The position numbers and the translations under genes were made by a program. The notes below the pieces were generated by a model that made no database searches, was not told the DNA's origin, and worked only from the letters and a program-made list of their open reading frames with translations. DNA of 64,000 nucleotides from Prasinococcaceae sp. CCMP 1430 (taxonomy: Eukaryota; Prasinodermophyta; Palmophyllophyceae; Prasinococcales; Prasinococcaceae): positions 405,632 to 469,631 of the forward strand of contig RQSC01000002.1 in the NCBI GenBank assembly GCA_013416795.1, given 5' to 3'. The first letter of the stretch is position 1. Every line of letters starts with the position of its first letter. Positions 19,937 to 31,100 of this stretch are shown in pieces.

Positions 19937-21205
19937 CTACGCCGCGAGCAGCTCGGCAAGCTCCTCGCGGGCGCACGCCTCGCAGAGCCGCGCGCGCGAG
20001 CCCGCGGTGGCGAGGTAGACGTCGCCAGCGCGCCAGCGCCGCTTCGAGCAGCCATCGCACTCCGCGACGTCGCTGGCGGCGCTTCGCCCCGCGACAACAC
20101 TGCCTCGTCCCACAGCTTCGCTATCCGAGCTGTCAGAGCTCGAGTCCGAGCGCGCCTGGGCGTGGGCGCTCTGCACAAAAGCCTGCAGCTCAGCTGGATC
20201 GTCGGCGGCGGCTCGGGCGCTCGCCAGTGCGTCGGAAGTGTGCACTCCGCCGGCGGCCAGCGCGCTCTCGAACGAGCGCAGCGCGCCGACGCCGCGAACG
20301 CCACTGACGCCAGGCATCGCGACGAGCGCGTGCGCGCCTGCCACGCTCGCGTCCGCGCGCACGGCCGCAGACATGCTCGCCTCTCCGTGTGTGTGCTTGC
20401 CCAACCGTGCGCACGCCCGCGCGTCGTCGGCCTCCCTCCGCCGCCGCCGGGCGGCGTTGAGGCGCATCGCCAGCGCGTCCGCCTCATCCCACGCGGAGTA
20501 CATCCCCATGCTGCTGCTCGAAACGCCACCGCGGGCGTCGGAGCGCTCGCGCTCGCGCCCGCCGCGTGCGGCGCCGCAACGCCCACCGCCGGCGCTACCG
20601 CCACTGTCGCTCCCGCTCTCACCGTCCGCGCCACCGCCCGCCTCGTAGGCGCTGAGCCGCCCTGGCAAAGCATCGTGAAAACCATCGCTCGCAGGAAAGC
20701 GCGACGGGGGCGCGCCTGCCGCCCGCAGCGCCTCGAGAGTCGCCTCAAGGCACGGCGCATCGCCGTCCTCCTCAGCGCCGTCCGTACCCGCGCCACGCAC
20801 ACTCATCCCGCCGGGTGCGTCGGTGCCCACGTCCATGGGCATGCTGCGCGCGTATCCGCGCGCACCCGGCGCAGCGTACGCGCCCGCCATATTGTGCGCG
20901 CGCACGGCGGCCTCGAGCGGCGTGCGCCCCTCCGCGTTGCGCGCCCCCACAGGCGCGCCCGCCGCCAGTAGTCGCGCGACGGCACCCGCGCGCCGCGCCG
21001 CTCGCGCGCGGCGCGCGCGGCGCGCGGCGCGCGCAAGCGTTCGCTGCTTCCGCCCACTGTCGGCGCCCTCCCTCGCCGCGTGCCTTGGCCCTCTCGCCTC
21101 CGCGCCCTCTCGTCCCACGCGCCCCCTCGCCCACGGGGTCGCCGCGACCCCCTCGCCGAGGCTGATGTACGTCGTGCGGGTGGACTCGCTGGACGCGGAG
21201 GGCAT
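19937..21205 (-). CDS. Ankyrin-repeat protein with C-terminal zinc-binding-like motif
   Basis: Not assignable to a named family. An ankyrin unit is clear (AVARLLAAGAPVGARNAEGR then TPLEAAVRAHNM). A long Ser/Asp/Gly-rich, charged middle follows, and the C-terminus holds CDGCSKRRWRAGDVY and RLCEACAREEL, a C-x2-C ... C-x2-C arrangement like a small zinc finger. The start is uncertain: the only in-frame ATG upstream of the ankyrin is at 21205, which would overlap the first 41 nt of BRAP on the other strand. A spliced start in another frame (for example near 21134) is equally possible. Confidence 0.45.
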   Translation of the reverse strand: MPSASSESTRTTYISLGEGVAATPWARGRVGREGAEARGPRHAAREGADSGRKQRTLARAARRARRARAARRAGAVARLLAAGAPVGARNAEGRTPLEAAVRAHNMAGAYAAPGARGYARSMPMDVGTDAPGGMSVRGAGTDGAEEDGDAPCLEATLEALRAAGAPPSRFPASDGFHDALPGRLSAYEAGGGADGESGSDSGGSAGGGRCGAARGGRERERSDARGGVSSSSMGMYSAWDEADALAMRLNAARRRRREADDARACARLGKHTHGEASMSAAVRADASVAGAHALVAMPGVSGVRGVGALRSFESALAAGGVHTSDALASARAAADDPAELQAFVQSAHAQARSDSSSDSSDSEAVGRGSVVAGRSAASDVAECDGCSKRRWRAGDVYLATAGSRARLCEACAREELAELLAA

Positions 21206-23238
21206 GAGCGGGCCGCCCAGTCCGGGCAGGCGCGTCGACAGCACAGGCGCGGAGGGCGCGGGCGACACCGGTGCGGAGGGGCTCGACGGCGCGGACGCGA
21301 TGGGGGGTACCGTCGAGTTCGTGGTTGGCGCGCCGCGGCTGTCCGTCACGCGCGGCCGCGTACGGCTCTTCCGCTCGCGGCCCGCCGGCGCAGGTGCTGC
21401 TGTGGAGGATGACGCGGTCTCAGCCGTGCCAACCGCCGACGAGGACGCATGCGGCCTACCTGCGCTGCGCTCGACGACGGTGCTCTGCCTCGGTGTGCCC
21501 ATCGAGATGAGCCCTGCCGACTTCATGGAGTTCATTGGCGAGGCAGCGATGCGCACCGTCGCGTCCATGCGCTTCGTTGCCCATCCGCGCGAGGAGCCCC
21601 CGGGAAACAAAGATGGTGGTGCGCCTGCGGCCGCGCCGGCCGCCGCGGGCGTTAAGCGCGCCGGCAGCGAGGGCACGCTCGCGGAGCGGCTCGATACGTC
21701 CTACCTGGTCATCATGGAGCTCCGTTCGCAGGCGCACGCCGACGCGCTCTTTGTGCACAGCAATGGGCGCGCGTACATGGGCTTCGGCTCGGTGACGCCC
21801 GCCGCTTGCCAGCTCGTGTTCGCAGCGCGCGTCGAGGACGATTGCGGCAGCGCGCCCGACTCGCCTGGCGCAGCCGCCAGTGACGCTGCGCTCACAGAGA
21901 TGCCTTCATGTCCGGTGTGCCTGGAGCGCCTCGACCGCGACATCAGTGGCGTGCTGACCACGGTGTGCAACCACTCCTTCCACGCGAGCTGTATGCGCGA
22001 GTGGTGGGACAGCAGCTGCCCGGTGTGCCGCTACTGCGCGCGGGGCGAGGTGACGCGCTGCAGCACTTGCGGCGCGTCCACCAACCTGTGGATGTGCCTC
22101 GTGTGCGGGCACGTCGGCTGCGGGCGGTACGGCGCGGCGCACGCGCTCGAGCACTTCCGCGAAACGGGGCACACGTATAGCCTCGAAGTGGAGACGCAGC
22201 GCGTGTGGGACTACGTGGGGGACAACTACGTGCACCGGCTCATACAGGCACACGGCGACGGCAAGCTGGTTGAGGTGCCCACGCCGCCGCGCAGCAGCGG
22301 AGGCGGTGGCAGCGGCGGCGGGGCGGGCCCGAGCGACGGCACGGCCGGTGGCGCGGCGGGCGGCGGCTCGTGCGGGGCGGGCGACGGGGCAGACGCCGAC
22401 CTGCAGCGCGTGGTGTATGACTCGAAGGTGGAAGGCGTCATCTTCGAGTACACGGCCTTGCTGAGCTCGCAGCTTGAGTCACAACGCCAGCACTACGAGA
22501 GCCTGCTGGCGGCGGCCACGGCGGACTCGACACTCGGCGACGACGCGCGCGCGGCGCTCGAATCCGCGCGCCGCGTCGCCGAGGCTGCCGAACGCGACAA
22601 ACGCTCCTTTTCGCGGCAGCTGAGCGAGGCACGCGCGCGCGCTGAGCGCGCAGAGGCAGAGGTGGGTGCGCGCTTCGCGCTCTCGAGCGCGCGGTCGCCT
22701 GCACGTGCGCGCACCCGCCCTTCGCTCGCACTGCGAGAGGCGCCACCCCAGCTGACGCACGCGCGCCGCGCGCACGCACTGCGCGCTGCACGCCCTGAGC
22801 AGACGACTTTCCTGCGCTCTTTGAACGAGCAACACCAGAGCAATGCTGCGGCCGCGCAGCGTCGCTTGGACGCCGCCACACGCGCCGCCAGCGCCGTCCA
22901 GAAACAGAAGGACCAGCGCATCTCGGAACTGGAAGAGCAAGTGCGCGACCTCATGCTATACCTCGACGCCTCGGTGCGTGCCGCCGCCTCAGGATCGCCC
23001 GCGCGGCCGCTGCGCGCACACCTGCCCACGCGCGTGCGAGCGCCGCTCGTTGACTCGTGGTCCCGGCGCGCTGTCTCGCGATGCGCCCGCTTGCCCGCAG
23101 GCCAAGATCGAGGCCGAGGGCGGCTCCGGCGCCAAGGAAGGCACCGTCGTGGGCATCTCCGAGGCGCCGGAAGCGCCCACGCCCGAGGACCTCCGCAAGA
23201 AGGTGCGCGCAAAGAGGAAAGAGAAGCGCGGGGTGTGA
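21165..23238 (+). CDS. BRAP: BRAP/ETP1-type RING and ZnF-UBP E3 ligase
   Basis: Exons 21165-22661, 22803-22973 and 23101-23238 (601 aa). Introns 22662-22802 (GTGGGT...GCAG) and 22974-23100 (GTGCGT...CGCAG) are both phase 0. Order of parts: BRAP2 N-terminal domain (TTVLCLGVPIEMSPADFMEF, then YLVIMELRSQAHADALFVH and NGRAYMGF), a RING finger starting CPVCLERLDRDISGV and ending SSCPVC, a ZnF-UBP domain starting CSTCGASTNLWMCLVCGHVG and running through HTYSLE and VWDYVGDNYVHRL, then a coiled coil. In animals BRAP/IMP links ubiquitin binding to Ras-MAPK signalling; in yeast Etp1 acts in stress responses. The last exon is short and basic (RKKVRAKRKEKRGV). Two TGTAC elements lie 36-48 nt past the stop. 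Confidence 0.88.
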
Positions 23239-23491
23239 CGCGGCGATTGCGCCCGCCACCAATGTATACACTCTGTACAGCTGTACCTCCTGTAGTCTGC
23301 CCACCGCTGGCGTCCACGGTCGTCCTGGCCACCTCGCCCGCGACGCGCTTCTCTCAGCAAGCGCACGCAGCGAAGCGCACGCGAGGAGGGAATTTCATCT
23401 GGCTATGCCTGTTATTAATGTGTGCGCGTGAGCGACGCGCCCCGTCGCCGGCTGTGGCTCTCGGACCCGCGCGCCCGAGCAGGCTCCGCGC

Positions 23492-24265
23492 CTACCTTTT
23501 GGAGCCCTCCTCGTCGTCATCCCAGAGAGCGTCGAGGTCGCCGCTGGCCTCCAGTTCGGCAAACTCGCGGTCGAGCTCTTCCTGCCACGCACTCGTGTCG
23601 GCGCCGGTGCTGTCCGGCGGGGGGCCGTCATTGGCACGCAGGCTGGCAGCAACGGCGCTCTCTTCGCCACGCCCGCCGACAGGCCGCCCTGTCGCGCGCG
23701 GGACGGAGTCGAAGTAGTCTTCACCGAAATACTCGTCCTCGAAGTCGGAGCTGTCGTCGCCAAGCTTGGCGAGCAGCGCGAGCGTGCGGTCACCGCGCTC
23801 GACGGAGTCGTCGCGGAAGAAGCGCAGCTCGGGCGTGCGGCGGATGTGCAGCACCTTGGCCACGCGCGAGCGCAGGTAGCCGCGCTTGCGCTCAAGGCCG
23901 GCCATCACCGCGGCCTTGGAGCGCTCGTCGCCGTACACAGTCACCCAGCACTTCGCAACGTCGATGGAGTTGTCGACCTCCACGAGCGAGATGGACGCAA
24001 ACGCCGTAAGGCTCGAGTCGACGCCGAGCCGCTCCTCCGGGTACAGCGCGCGTCGCAGCTCGAGGTCCTTGACGAGCAGCTCCGAGAGCTCCCGGCGCAC
24101 GGCCGCCGCGACGCGCTCCACCCGCCGGCTGTCGTACGCGCGCACGCGCGCGCGCCTCGCGCTGTGGCCCCGCGGCGGCGCGCCACGCGCGCAAACCCCC
24201 GCGCGCCGCCCGGGCGGCGGCGCATGCGTTGTGATATGCCAAACTGCGCTCGCCCGTCTGCACAT
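23492..24265 (-). CDS. rbfA: Ribosome-binding factor A (organellar)
   Basis: RbfA-type KH-like protein for 30S-type ribosome maturation, probably in plastid or mitochondrion. 257 aa from ATG at 24265. The first roughly 45 residues are Arg/Ala/Ser-rich like a transit peptide. The RbfA core follows: RRVERVAAAVRRELSELLVK, LTAFASISLVEVDNSIDVAK, CWVTVYGDE, LRSRVAKVLHIRRTPELRFF and RDDSVERGDR. A long acidic tail (DDSSDFEDEYFGEDYFDS and an Asp/Glu-rich end) extends beyond the bacterial length. It is convergent with BRAP across about 250 nt; a palindromic TGTACA at 23274-23279 could serve both genes. Confidence 0.82.
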   Translation of the reverse strand: MCRRASAVWHITTHAPPPGRRAGVCARGAPPRGHSARRARVRAYDSRRVERVAAAVRRELSELLVKDLELRRALYPEERLGVDSSLTAFASISLVEVDNSIDVAKCWVTVYGDERSKAAVMAGLERKRGYLRSRVAKVLHIRRTPELRFFRDDSVERGDRTLALLAKLGDDSSDFEDEYFGEDYFDSVPRATGRPVGGRGEESAVAASLRANDGPPPDSTGADTSAWQEELDREFAELEASGDLDALWDDDEEGSKR

Positions 24266-25195
24266 CGAAACCGTTCGCACGTGTCATATCACTCCGGTCG
24301 CGCGCGCCCGCGCCGCGCCTGCGGCATCGCATCACCTGCTCTCCCGTCGGTGCCTCGTACGCGTTCGCAGACGCGATGTCGATCGGTGTCATCATCCGTC
24401 GCAGGGATTCAATTTTGGAACGGGTCAAAACACGTCTCGAGTGCGGGCAACGGTCCGGCATGATTCCGCATTGTGACGCGAATATTGAGGAATCCTTTGG
24501 AATCCACGCGGCCCGAGCGCCGCCGCCTGCGTTTTGAGCAGGCGCCGCGCCGCGCGGGCCGTTTCGCGGGCGGAACGCCGCGGTTTTGCCGGGGGGAGGG
24601 CGGCCGGACGGCGCGCTCCCGCCGTCCCAACCCAAACATCGCTCCCCGGCGCGCGCTCAAACACATCAATTAAGGTCCATTGGGAGTTCGACCTTTTGTT
24701 AGAACCTGTTTTGATGAACCCTTATCAGGTGCTTGTTTTGCGGTGTTGGAGTGTTTTCGTACGAATTCGCGCGCGCGCGCGCGCGCGCGCGGGGCGATGC
24801 CACAGCTGGCGCGCCCCGCTCGGCGCGCTGGCGGCCTGCCGCGCCGCGTGGTCGCCGCGCAGGCGCGCCGCGGGGCAACGCTCGGAACGTGTTGTCGTAT
24901 TACGGGAAATGCCCCGGCGCAGGCGCATAAATGCCGCGGCGCTGTGTGCAGGGGGAGGATGGGGGGGGGAGGCGGGCCGGGGGTGTTGTTGTTGCTCACC
25001 ACAAGGCGCACGCGCGGCGCACACCGCCCAGGTAAGGGGCGCTCGCGAGGGCGTCGAGGCCGTCGCTGGCCAGAGGCGCGCTTGCGGCTGCGGCGCTTGC
25101 GGCGATTGCGGCGGCTGGCGACGCTGTAGCAGCTTTCGCGCGATCAATCGCGCGCGCCTCCAAGGCAGGGGTCGGGGAGGGGCTGAGCGGCCGCG
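24266..25195. other. Intergenic spacer, divergent
   Basis: About 930 nt between RbfA (-) and kinesin-13 (+). AT-richer around 24405-24500 and 24660-24760, a (CG)n run at 24770-24792, and GC-rich low-complexity sequence after that. Open frames are compositionally biased. I see no supported gene or RNA. Confidence 0.4.
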
Positions 25196-27073
25196 ATGCC
25201 GCTTGCGAGCGCCATCGGCGGCGCGCCGCGACCGGCGCCGAGGCTCGCGGAAAAGCCCGGCACGACGGACGCGCTGGAGAACTGGGGGGGCGCCCATGCG
25301 GCACCGCAGGCTAAGAGGACTCCAGTCGCGGCTAGGGGTGCCAATGCGAAGGGTGCGAGGTGCGTGAGCGCGGTCGACAGGATCGCAGCGGCCCGCGATG
25401 CAAGGAGGGAGGCTGCCGCGGCTGCGCGCGCTGCGCGGGCGGCCGATGAGGGGAAGCACGGCGGTGCCGCGGGCGCCAACCGGGCGCGCACGCGCAAGCT
25501 CGTCGCCGTTGCGCGCGACAAGGCGCTCGCCCGACCGTCTGTCCGCGCCCCTGCGTCGGAGTCCATGCGGGCGGGCGAAGTTGGGTGCTCCTTGCGCGTC
25601 GTCGTGCGCGTGCGCCCGCTGTCGGAGCGAGAGGCGAGCGCGGAGGAGCAATTCGAGGTGATCACGGCGCCGACGCCGGAGCGCGGCGCGGCCGACGACG
25701 AGAGGCCCCCCGGGAGGAACGTGGTGGTGCACGAGCCGCGGCAGCGCGTGGACACGTCTGAGTACGTTGATGACACCAACTTCTCCTTCGACGGCGTGCT
25801 GGGCCCGGGCCACGACAACGCGGACGCATACGAGCTCTGCGTGGGGCCTCTACTCGAGCCCGTTGCCAGCGGCGCGCACTGCACGGTCTTCGCGTACGGC
25901 GCCACCGGCGGCGGCAAAACGCACACAATTTCTAGCTTTCACGAGCGCTGTGCCCGGGAGCTGCTGGCACTCGCCGCGACGCGTGGCCGCTCCGGCGAGA
26001 TCACCGTCTGCGCGTTCGAGATCTACGGACAGAAGGTCTTCGATCTGCTCGACGCGCGCAAGGCGGTGCGCCTGTGCGATGACTCAAACGGCGAGGCGCA
26101 GCTGCTGGGACTCTCGGAGCACCGGTGCGACTCGCTGGATCAGGCGATGGGCCTCGTTGACGCGGCGCACCAGAGCAGGCAGGTAGGCATTACCGCCGCG
26201 AATGATCACTCCTCGCGCTCGCACGCGGTGGTGCAGCTACAAATAGCGGGCGCCGGCGGCGGCGGCGGGAGGCTGAGTTTGGTCGACCTGGCGGGAGCCG
26301 AGCGCGGGGCCGACAATGGCAGCTCAGACCGTCGCACTCGCATGGAGGGAGCCGAAATCAACAAGAGCCTGCTCGCGCTCAAGGAGTGTGTTCGAGCACT
26401 GGCGGGTGGCTGTTCGGGGAGCAGCCACGTGCCATTTCGCGGGTCGCGGCTCACGCACGTGCTGCGCGAGTCCTTCGTCTCGCCAAACAGCCGCACTGTG
26501 CTGCTCGCGTGCGTCGCGCCGGGCTGCAAGTCGGTCGAGTACACGCTCAACACGCTCAGGTACGCCGAGCGCGCCGGGTCAATCAAGGTCGCCAGCGGCA
26601 ACGCGGGGGAAAGGGCTGCCGATTCGTCCGCACAGCCCGCAAAAGGGGCGCCCAATGCGGGCCGCACGTCGCCGCCGCTCGAGCCACCCGCCGCCGAGCC
26701 TGTCGAGCGGCCCGTGCCGCGCACGCCCCCCCCGCAGCCGCACCTGGAAGCAGCCCAAACTCCCCCCGAGATCGCCGCGCGCGCGGGAACTGGCGCTGGC
26801 GCTGCGGCGGTACCCAGCGGCAAGGCTCAAAAGTGGGCGACAGGCGCCGCTCCGCAGAGGCGTGCAAAGCCCGCGTGCTCTCTTGCACTCGTCAAGGCCC
26901 ACGCGACATTCTCTGAACTGAACGGCCAGATGGCAGAGGACGAAGCTGCGCTGCTGGTGGCCGCCTCAGGAGGTGACATCACGCACGACGAGTACGTTGA
27001 GATGCTCGAGTTCGCGCTTGGCAGACGTGAGCGCGCGGTGGAAGCGCTTCGCGCCGCGCTGCGGCGAGCGTGA
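25196..27073 (+). CDS. Kinesin-13 (MCAK-type microtubule depolymerase)
   Basis: 625 aa, no intron, start ATG 25196. An Ala/Arg-rich basic N-terminus (about 1-125) is followed by the motor. Kinesin-13 hallmarks: RVVVRVRPLSEREAS, VVVHEPRQRVDTSEYVDDTN (the family's neck-proximal signature), P-loop YGATGGGKTHT (usually GQTGSGKT), FEIYGQKVFDLLDA, switch I NDHSSRSHA, switch II LVDLAGAERGAD, RRTRMEGAEINKSLLALKEC and NTLRYAERAGSIKV. A Pro-rich linker and a C-terminal helical segment (FSELNGQMAEDEAALLVAAS to the end) match family architecture. It removes tubulin from microtubule ends in spindles and flagella. The next gene is convergent, and a TGTAC element lies 34 nt past the stop. Confidence 0.88.
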   Translation: MPLASAIGGAPRPAPRLAEKPGTTDALENWGGAHAAPQAKRTPVAARGANAKGARCVSAVDRIAAARDARREAAAAARAARAADEGKHGGAAGANRARTRKLVAVARDKALARPSVRAPASESMRAGEVGCSLRVVVRVRPLSEREASAEEQFEVITAPTPERGAADDERPPGRNVVVHEPRQRVDTSEYVDDTNFSFDGVLGPGHDNADAYELCVGPLLEPVASGAHCTVFAYGATGGGKTHTISSFHERCARELLALAATRGRSGEITVCAFEIYGQKVFDLLDARKAVRLCDDSNGEAQLLGLSEHRCDSLDQAMGLVDAAHQSRQVGITAANDHSSRSHAVVQLQIAGAGGGGGRLSLVDLAGAERGADNGSSDRRTRMEGAEINKSLLALKECVRALAGGCSGSSHVPFRGSRLTHVLRESFVSPNSRTVLLACVAPGCKSVEYTLNTLRYAERAGSIKVASGNAGERAADSSAQPAKGAPNAGRTSPPLEPPAAEPVERPVPRTPPPQPHLEAAQTPPEIAARAGTGAGAAAVPSGKAQKWATGAAPQRRAKPACSLALVKAHATFSELNGQMAEDEAALLVAASGGDITHDEYVEMLEFALGRRERAVEALRAALRRA

Positions 27074-27311
27074 GGTCCGCCGGGAAACCCCTCTACTCGG
27101 CGAGTCTGTACCTGGCAGTATTCGAGGTGGCGCCGCGCAGCTCGCGGAGGATGTATACAAAGAGATATATACTGCTGCACGCTCCGAGTACTGCGCATTC
27201 AGGCTTGGGCAGCACGTTTGCGCGGGCGATAATGCCGCGCGCATTGTTGCAAGCAGGCGCGTGCACGTGCGCGCGCGCGCGGGCGCTGCACGTGCGCGCG
27301 CGCGCGGGCGC

Positions 27312-27889
27312 TCAGACGTTGGGTTTGACTTCGACCTTGATCCCCCCCGGCCCATCCGGCCCTTGACCGACCGAGGTCTGGCATGCCATGCGGCACGTCG
27401 CGGGCTTGCCACGCAACTTGTCCTCCTCCACGGGCTCACGCTCACCGAGAAACTCCGCGCCCTCGAGAACGTCGACGACGCACGAGCCGCACTGCGAAGC
27501 CGCGCAGGGGCATGGCAAATAGAGGGCCGCGCATGCGCGTCAGAGATGCCTCGCGGGGCGAATTCAGGCCTGCCGCGGCTGCCCTGGCGCATGCTCGCGC
27601 ACCTGTCCCACCCCTCCGCAGTTGAGCCCCTTGGCGAAGCCCTTGTAAAGGGAGATCCCCTCCTCGAGAATGGCGTCCCTCAGCAGCTTCTCGCCCGACA
27701 CGACCTCGAACGCGCCGACCTGCTCGCCGCCCTTGGTGCCGTCAGTGACCGTCACTGAGAGGGTGGGAGGCGCGCACGCGGCGGCATGCGTTTTGACGTG
27801 CGTTTCGCCTTCGCGGCACTAGCCCCCGCGCGGCGGCCGACCGCCGCTTGGGCGGAGCGCACGCTAGTCGCGCGCATCACCGCCGTCAT
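27312..27889 (-). CDS. 2Fe-2S ferredoxin-like protein, plastid type
   Basis: Small electron carrier. Exon ending at 27603, intron 27492-27602 (GTGCGC...CGCAG, phase 0), last exon 27491-27312. Joined, the Fe-S loop reads LNCGGVGQ then CGSCVVDV, with ATCRMACQTSVG supplying the last ligand. This resembles the plant 2Fe-2S ferredoxin-like family with NCGGGG-CGTC and RLACQT. The intron falls exactly inside the metal-binding loop. The 5' end is unresolved: a strong acceptor (CCCACCCTCTCAG ending at 27756) suggests a first exon with a transit peptide, and ATG at 27889 (MTAVMRATSVRSAQ) fits that role. The upper coordinate therefore is a guess. Confidence 0.7.
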
Positions 27890-28196
27890 CGCCGCCTCCG
27901 GCCCTGCGAAGCGGCGCAAGAGGCACGCGCGCGCGAGCGAGGCGTGGCGCCGCGCGTGCGCGTGCAAGGTGTGGCGCTTGGTTGGGGTTCGCGCACACGT
28001 GAGCGCGCGCCGCCTGGCGCAACGTCAGCCACTACTTTCGGATAGGGTTAGGGTTTAAGGTTTAGAGTTGAGGGTTGGGTGGTGGGCACAATTCCATGTC
28101 GTGTACGTACAATGCTGACAGTGTGTGTTACACATTGCGCGCACTCACGCGCGCCCCGCGGCACGCAGGCGCCCTCTTTCCGGTCGCAGGGGCGCG
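27890..28196. other. Spacer with telomere-like patch
   Basis: Upstream of the ferredoxin and downstream of the EML gene, both on the minus strand. Around 28040-28080 is a degenerate (TTAGGG/TTTAGGG)n patch (AGGGTTAGGGTTTAAGG and variants). A GTACA at 28107-28111 (TGTAC on the minus strand) sits 86 nt past the EML stop. Confidence 0.5.
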
Positions 28197-31100
28197 TCAG
28201 AGGGTGTCGAGGTCGAGATCGGCGACGCTCGCATCGATGCTCTCGATGAAGCTGGCGATGTCGTCGTCGTCCTCGAGGTCCGAGCCGGACGAGTCCGCGC
28301 CGCCGCCGGCGCGGGCGCCTCCGTCGCCACTGGCGGGCACGCCAGAGACGACGTCCCAGAGGATGGCAGTCCCGTCGGAGCCCCCTGCCGTGAGCAGGTG
28401 CTCGTCGCGCGCAGAGAAGGCGAGGCTGCGCAGCCGTCCGCCGTGGCCGGCAAAACCCAGCCGGGGTGCGCCGGCCACTACCGCGGGAAAGCGCATGAGG
28501 CACGCCGAGTGACGCAGACTCGTGCTGCCGCGCAGCGGCGGAGGCACCGATGTCGCGTCACCGTCGTAGTCCTCCCCGATACCCACGCCCGAGGGTGCGG
28601 ACAGAGCAAGCAGCTTGCGCCCATGCGACGCACACACATGGTGTACGTCCGCGCCCGCGCCCATGACGGCAAAACCGACTGGTGAGCTCCAGCTGGCCCA
28701 CGCGGAATGGTCGGAGAGCGAGGGGGCGCGGGGCACTGCTTGGGGAAGCAGCGCCTCCATCCGAGGCACGTCGCCCCCGCCCGCTGTGGCCACTGGTATC
28801 GCCTCGGTGAGCTGACCACCGGTTGCTCTACTGAAGACGAGCATCTCACGCGCGGCAGAGCACGCCATGACAGCGGCGCCAGCCCCCGCTGCCCAGTCGA
28901 CCGAGACGATGCGCGCGCTGGCGCCCTCGCACACTGCGTATGGCCGCATCACGTCGGGGTCCGCACCCTCGAGGGGTGGCACGCTCGCGCGCGCGTGGGC
29001 ATTAAAGAGCGCCACGCGTCCATCGCGCGTCCCAGCAGCCAGACATCCGCCGTCAGGGGCCCATGCGAGGCAGGTGACGATTGCGCCGCCCGCGCCGCCT
29101 GCGATCTGGTCTCGCCGTGCTGGCGGCACGTGCGCCCGTCGCAGAAGCGCGAGCGGCCTGCCCGTGCCCGCGTCCGCCCGCGAGGCCAGCGCCAGGCCGC
29201 ACGCCTGCGCAGCGGCGGCGATGATGCCGCCATCGAACGAAACGGCGACGCAGCACGTATCGTCGACTCTTGAGCTGGTCGACGGACGCTCCGCGTCGTC
29301 AGCGCTCGCGTTTTGACTCCCACTACGTGGTCGCGCCGTCCCATGCGCAGAGCGTGTGGCCCCGGGGACTGGGGCGAGACGCAGCCTGCCGACGCATGCT
29401 CGAGCGACGCCATCCCACTGCGCGAGGACACCTGCGGGCGTGAGCGTGTACACACGCGCATCACGCACGGGGCAGCAAGCCGCTGCGCAGACGGGCCCAG
29501 CGTGACCACTCAGGAGCATCAAACAGCGCAAAGCAGGGGGCTGCACACCAATCGTCGCGCCCGTCTGGTGCGTTGTCGGCGCGCCTGCACCCGCAATCGC
29601 GGCGGCAGCTGTCCACAGGCCGCATATCTGCATAAGCGCGCCGCCGCGAAGTGAGGCCACGAGGATATCGTCCGCTCGGCTCCCGCCTCCATCACCGCCG
29701 CTCCTCTGATCGCCGCTGTCTTTGTTGACTGGACCTACAAAGCAGTCAAGCGATGCAACCGCGAGGAGAGTATGCGAAACGTGCCGCTCCTGTCCGCCCA
29801 AGGGCGCACTCATTGCCTCTGCTCCCGGTGCGAAAGCGAATGGATTGGCCGCAGCCACATCGAATGCACACACAGGCATCAAATCTCGCCCACCTTCAGC
29901 GCCCACAACAAGTGCGCCATCAGCTACTGCCCACACGCACACGCGGCCGTCCGCGCCCCCGCTGGCAACGAAGCGGCCGCAAGGACTCAGCGCGAGCCCG
30001 CGCACGCTACCATGGCCATGCGCTCGGATGCGCGAGGTGCAGCGCTTTCCCTGCCAACAATAAATTTCGCCTGTCGTTGTGCCTGTCAAGAGCGCCGCAG
30101 TCGGCCTTGTGACTGCCCCTCTGTGCTTTGAAGGCTCTTCTGCCCTCCCGTCCTTGCCGCTGCTTCGGCCCTCGCCGCCTTCCTGCCTGCGTCGACGGCT
30201 TTTTTCAGTCATATCATGGCCCTCCTCGTCGGACGCACCGCCAGGCTCAGTCTGTGCACCCTCACGCTCATTGCCGGGGCCGCTCTCTCCCCGCGGACCG
30301 GCTGTGGCATCGGTCTCTTCCGACCCGCGCCTGCGCAACAGCTTATCTGCCTTCTGCCTCTCCCACGGCCGCCGCTGCCGCCACGTACCGCCCGGGAGGA
30401 AGAGGGCACTGACGAAGGACGCCAGCGGCGCATCAGCGAAGGACGGCGAAGCGCTCACCATGTCGAAGGCGCGACCGGTTCCTACGGCGGAACGTAACTC
30501 CCACATGCACACGTGGCGCCGCCCGACGGTGACAAAGACGTGGTCGGGCGATGGCGCGCGCGCACTCGGTCGCCCTGAGCGCTCGCGACGAGCGTAGGGG
30601 TCAAAGCATAGCGCAGATACGGCTGGAGGCACACCCTGCAGCGACGGCGCACGCGCCACGAGCCTGCGAGCCGCCCAGTGCGTCAGCGATAGTCGTAGCG
30701 GGGCGCATGCGCGCGCTCGAGCCAAGGTATTGAGCGCAGGCGCCCCCTGCACATGCACGTACCGCGGCGATCCATAGCCTTGCACGGCCGCGCGCCAGTC
30801 CCACACATGCACAGTGTGCTTGAGATCCGCAGTGATACCCACGAGCAGCTCACCGCCGCCAGGAGAGAGCGCGAGCGCGACCAAGCCCCGACTGCGCGGC
30901 TGTGTTTGGACACAAAAACGCACAATTGGCCGCACATCCTGGAGGCTGCCACCGCCTTCGCCGCTCACGCTCGCGCCTGTGGCCCGTGCGTCCGCTTGGG
31001 CGACCCCCGAAATGTCCCAAACGCAGAGCGCTGTGGGGCTGCCGTTGTCGGCGGTGGCTGCGAGCGTGCGGCAATCGCTGAGCGCCAGCGCGCACACCTC

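Noticed and set aside
20823-21164. Plus-strand extension of the BRAP frame upstream of 21165
   Set aside because: Ala/Arg low complexity, antisense to the ankyrin unit; the BRAP2 domain begins shortly after ATG 21165.
23239-23717. Continuation of the BRAP frame past 23238
   Set aside because: That frame only stays open by reading through intron 2; the spliced frame stops at 23238.
23892-24635. Minus-strand frame upstream of RbfA (MPDRCPHSRR, TPIDIASANAYEAPTGEQ)
   Set aside because: Different frame from RbfA, mixed base composition, no recognisable domain; treated as spacer.
24770-24792. (CG)n run as possible CRISPR or regulatory repeat
   Set aside because: Simple dinucleotide run without spacers or unit structure.
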